Positions 63,925 through 64,000 of a stretch of 64,000 bases of DNA are shown here, one piece after another; position 1 is the first letter of the stretch; each line of letters opens with the position of its first letter. This DNA comes from Lachnospiraceae bacterium (GTDB lineage: Bacteria > Bacillota > Clostridia > Lachnospirales > Lachnospiraceae), in contig JAFTQM010000025.1 in the NCBI GenBank assembly GCA_017462755.1, forward strand, positions 1 through 64,000, given 5' to 3'. The notes beneath the pieces were generated by a model. That model saw only the letters and a program-made list of their open reading frames with translations, had not been told where the DNA came from and made no database searches. A program made the position numbers and the translations under genes.

Positions 63925-64000
63925 ATGCTTCTTCCTCCTTGAAATTACAGGCATTTATCCATCCCTGCCAAAATAAAAGTAAATACAAGCTTCTCTTTTT

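Noticed and set aside
1..64000. CRISPR arrays, tRNA, rRNA and transposase genes
   Set aside because: No spaced direct-repeat array, no tRNA cloverleaf with CCA-type end and no transposase motif were seen on reading; dedicated tools could still find weak cases.

Overview
The window looks like a chromosomal segment of a spore-forming, motile, Gram-positive anaerobe of the Clostridia, most probably family Lachnospiraceae. The evidence is a T-box leader on metG, sporulation genes (yyaC, spmB), Clostridia-type conserved proteins (DUF2508, DUF4298, DUF5702, probable DUF6033), a Clostridia-type Tad pilus locus, strong GGAGG ribosome binding sites and SigA promoters with 17-base spacers. Carbohydrate genes (GH13, GH29, CE2-like esterase, maltodextrin uptake, glycogen phosphorylase) fit a gut or rumen habitat. 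Nearly all genes lie on the minus strand. No rRNA, tRNA, CRISPR array, prophage or intact transposase gene was found.

Layout. 1-9.5 kb: an AT-rich murD fragment abuts a truncated JAB/LysM-type membrane protein (an apparent chimeric junction near base 99). Then come yyaC, the recR-ebfC-dnaX replication/repair cluster, a flavodoxin-SCP2 protein, a rhomboid protease, glycerol kinase and a metallophosphoesterase. 9.6-19.8 kb: a complete Tad/Flp pilus operon (CpaE-like ATPase, TadA, TadB, TadC, Flp pilin, DUF5702 protein, TadE-like protein with two zinc-ribbon-like repeats, prepilin peptidase, TadE, FHA protein) behind one strong promoter. 19.9-26.4 kb: secreted or lipid-anchored proteins (esterase, GH13 enzyme, two modular Pro/Thr-rich proteins that share a C-terminal domain and a duplicated promoter), with a 216-bp long inverted repeat and an insertion-sequence relic.

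26.5-35.4 kb: a maltodextrin module, malQ-glgP-malE-malF-malG, divergent from a LacI-family regulator. It imports maltodextrin, remodels it with MalQ and phosphorolyses it with GlgP. 35.5-49.5 kb: housekeeping genes and regulators: histidine phosphatase, chemoreceptor, metG with T-box, an HTH-methyltransferase fusion, a membrane zinc-ribbon protein, M18 aminopeptidase, spmB, phosphofructokinase, polyphosphate kinase and asparagine synthetase A. 49.6-55.8 kb: an M6-type secreted metalloprotease, three regulators (XRE, DeoR, truncated AraC) and a divergent alpha-L-fucosidase. 55.8-64 kb: DUF4298 protein, TcdA, a copper ATPase fused to a CopZ-like domain that has its own internal ribosome binding site, a 37-residue membrane peptide, a chemoreceptor gene with an early in-frame TGA, a DUF4143-type ATPase behind a repeated operator array, and a DUF6033-like protein.

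The least explained items are the CopA-CopZ fusion with internal start, the paired lipoprotein cassettes with duplicated leaders, the TadE protein with duplicated Ada-like ribbons and its 27-bp intercistronic inverted repeat, the 216-bp inverted-repeat element, and the operator array before the DUF4143 ATPase. All calls come from reading the sequence; no database search was run.
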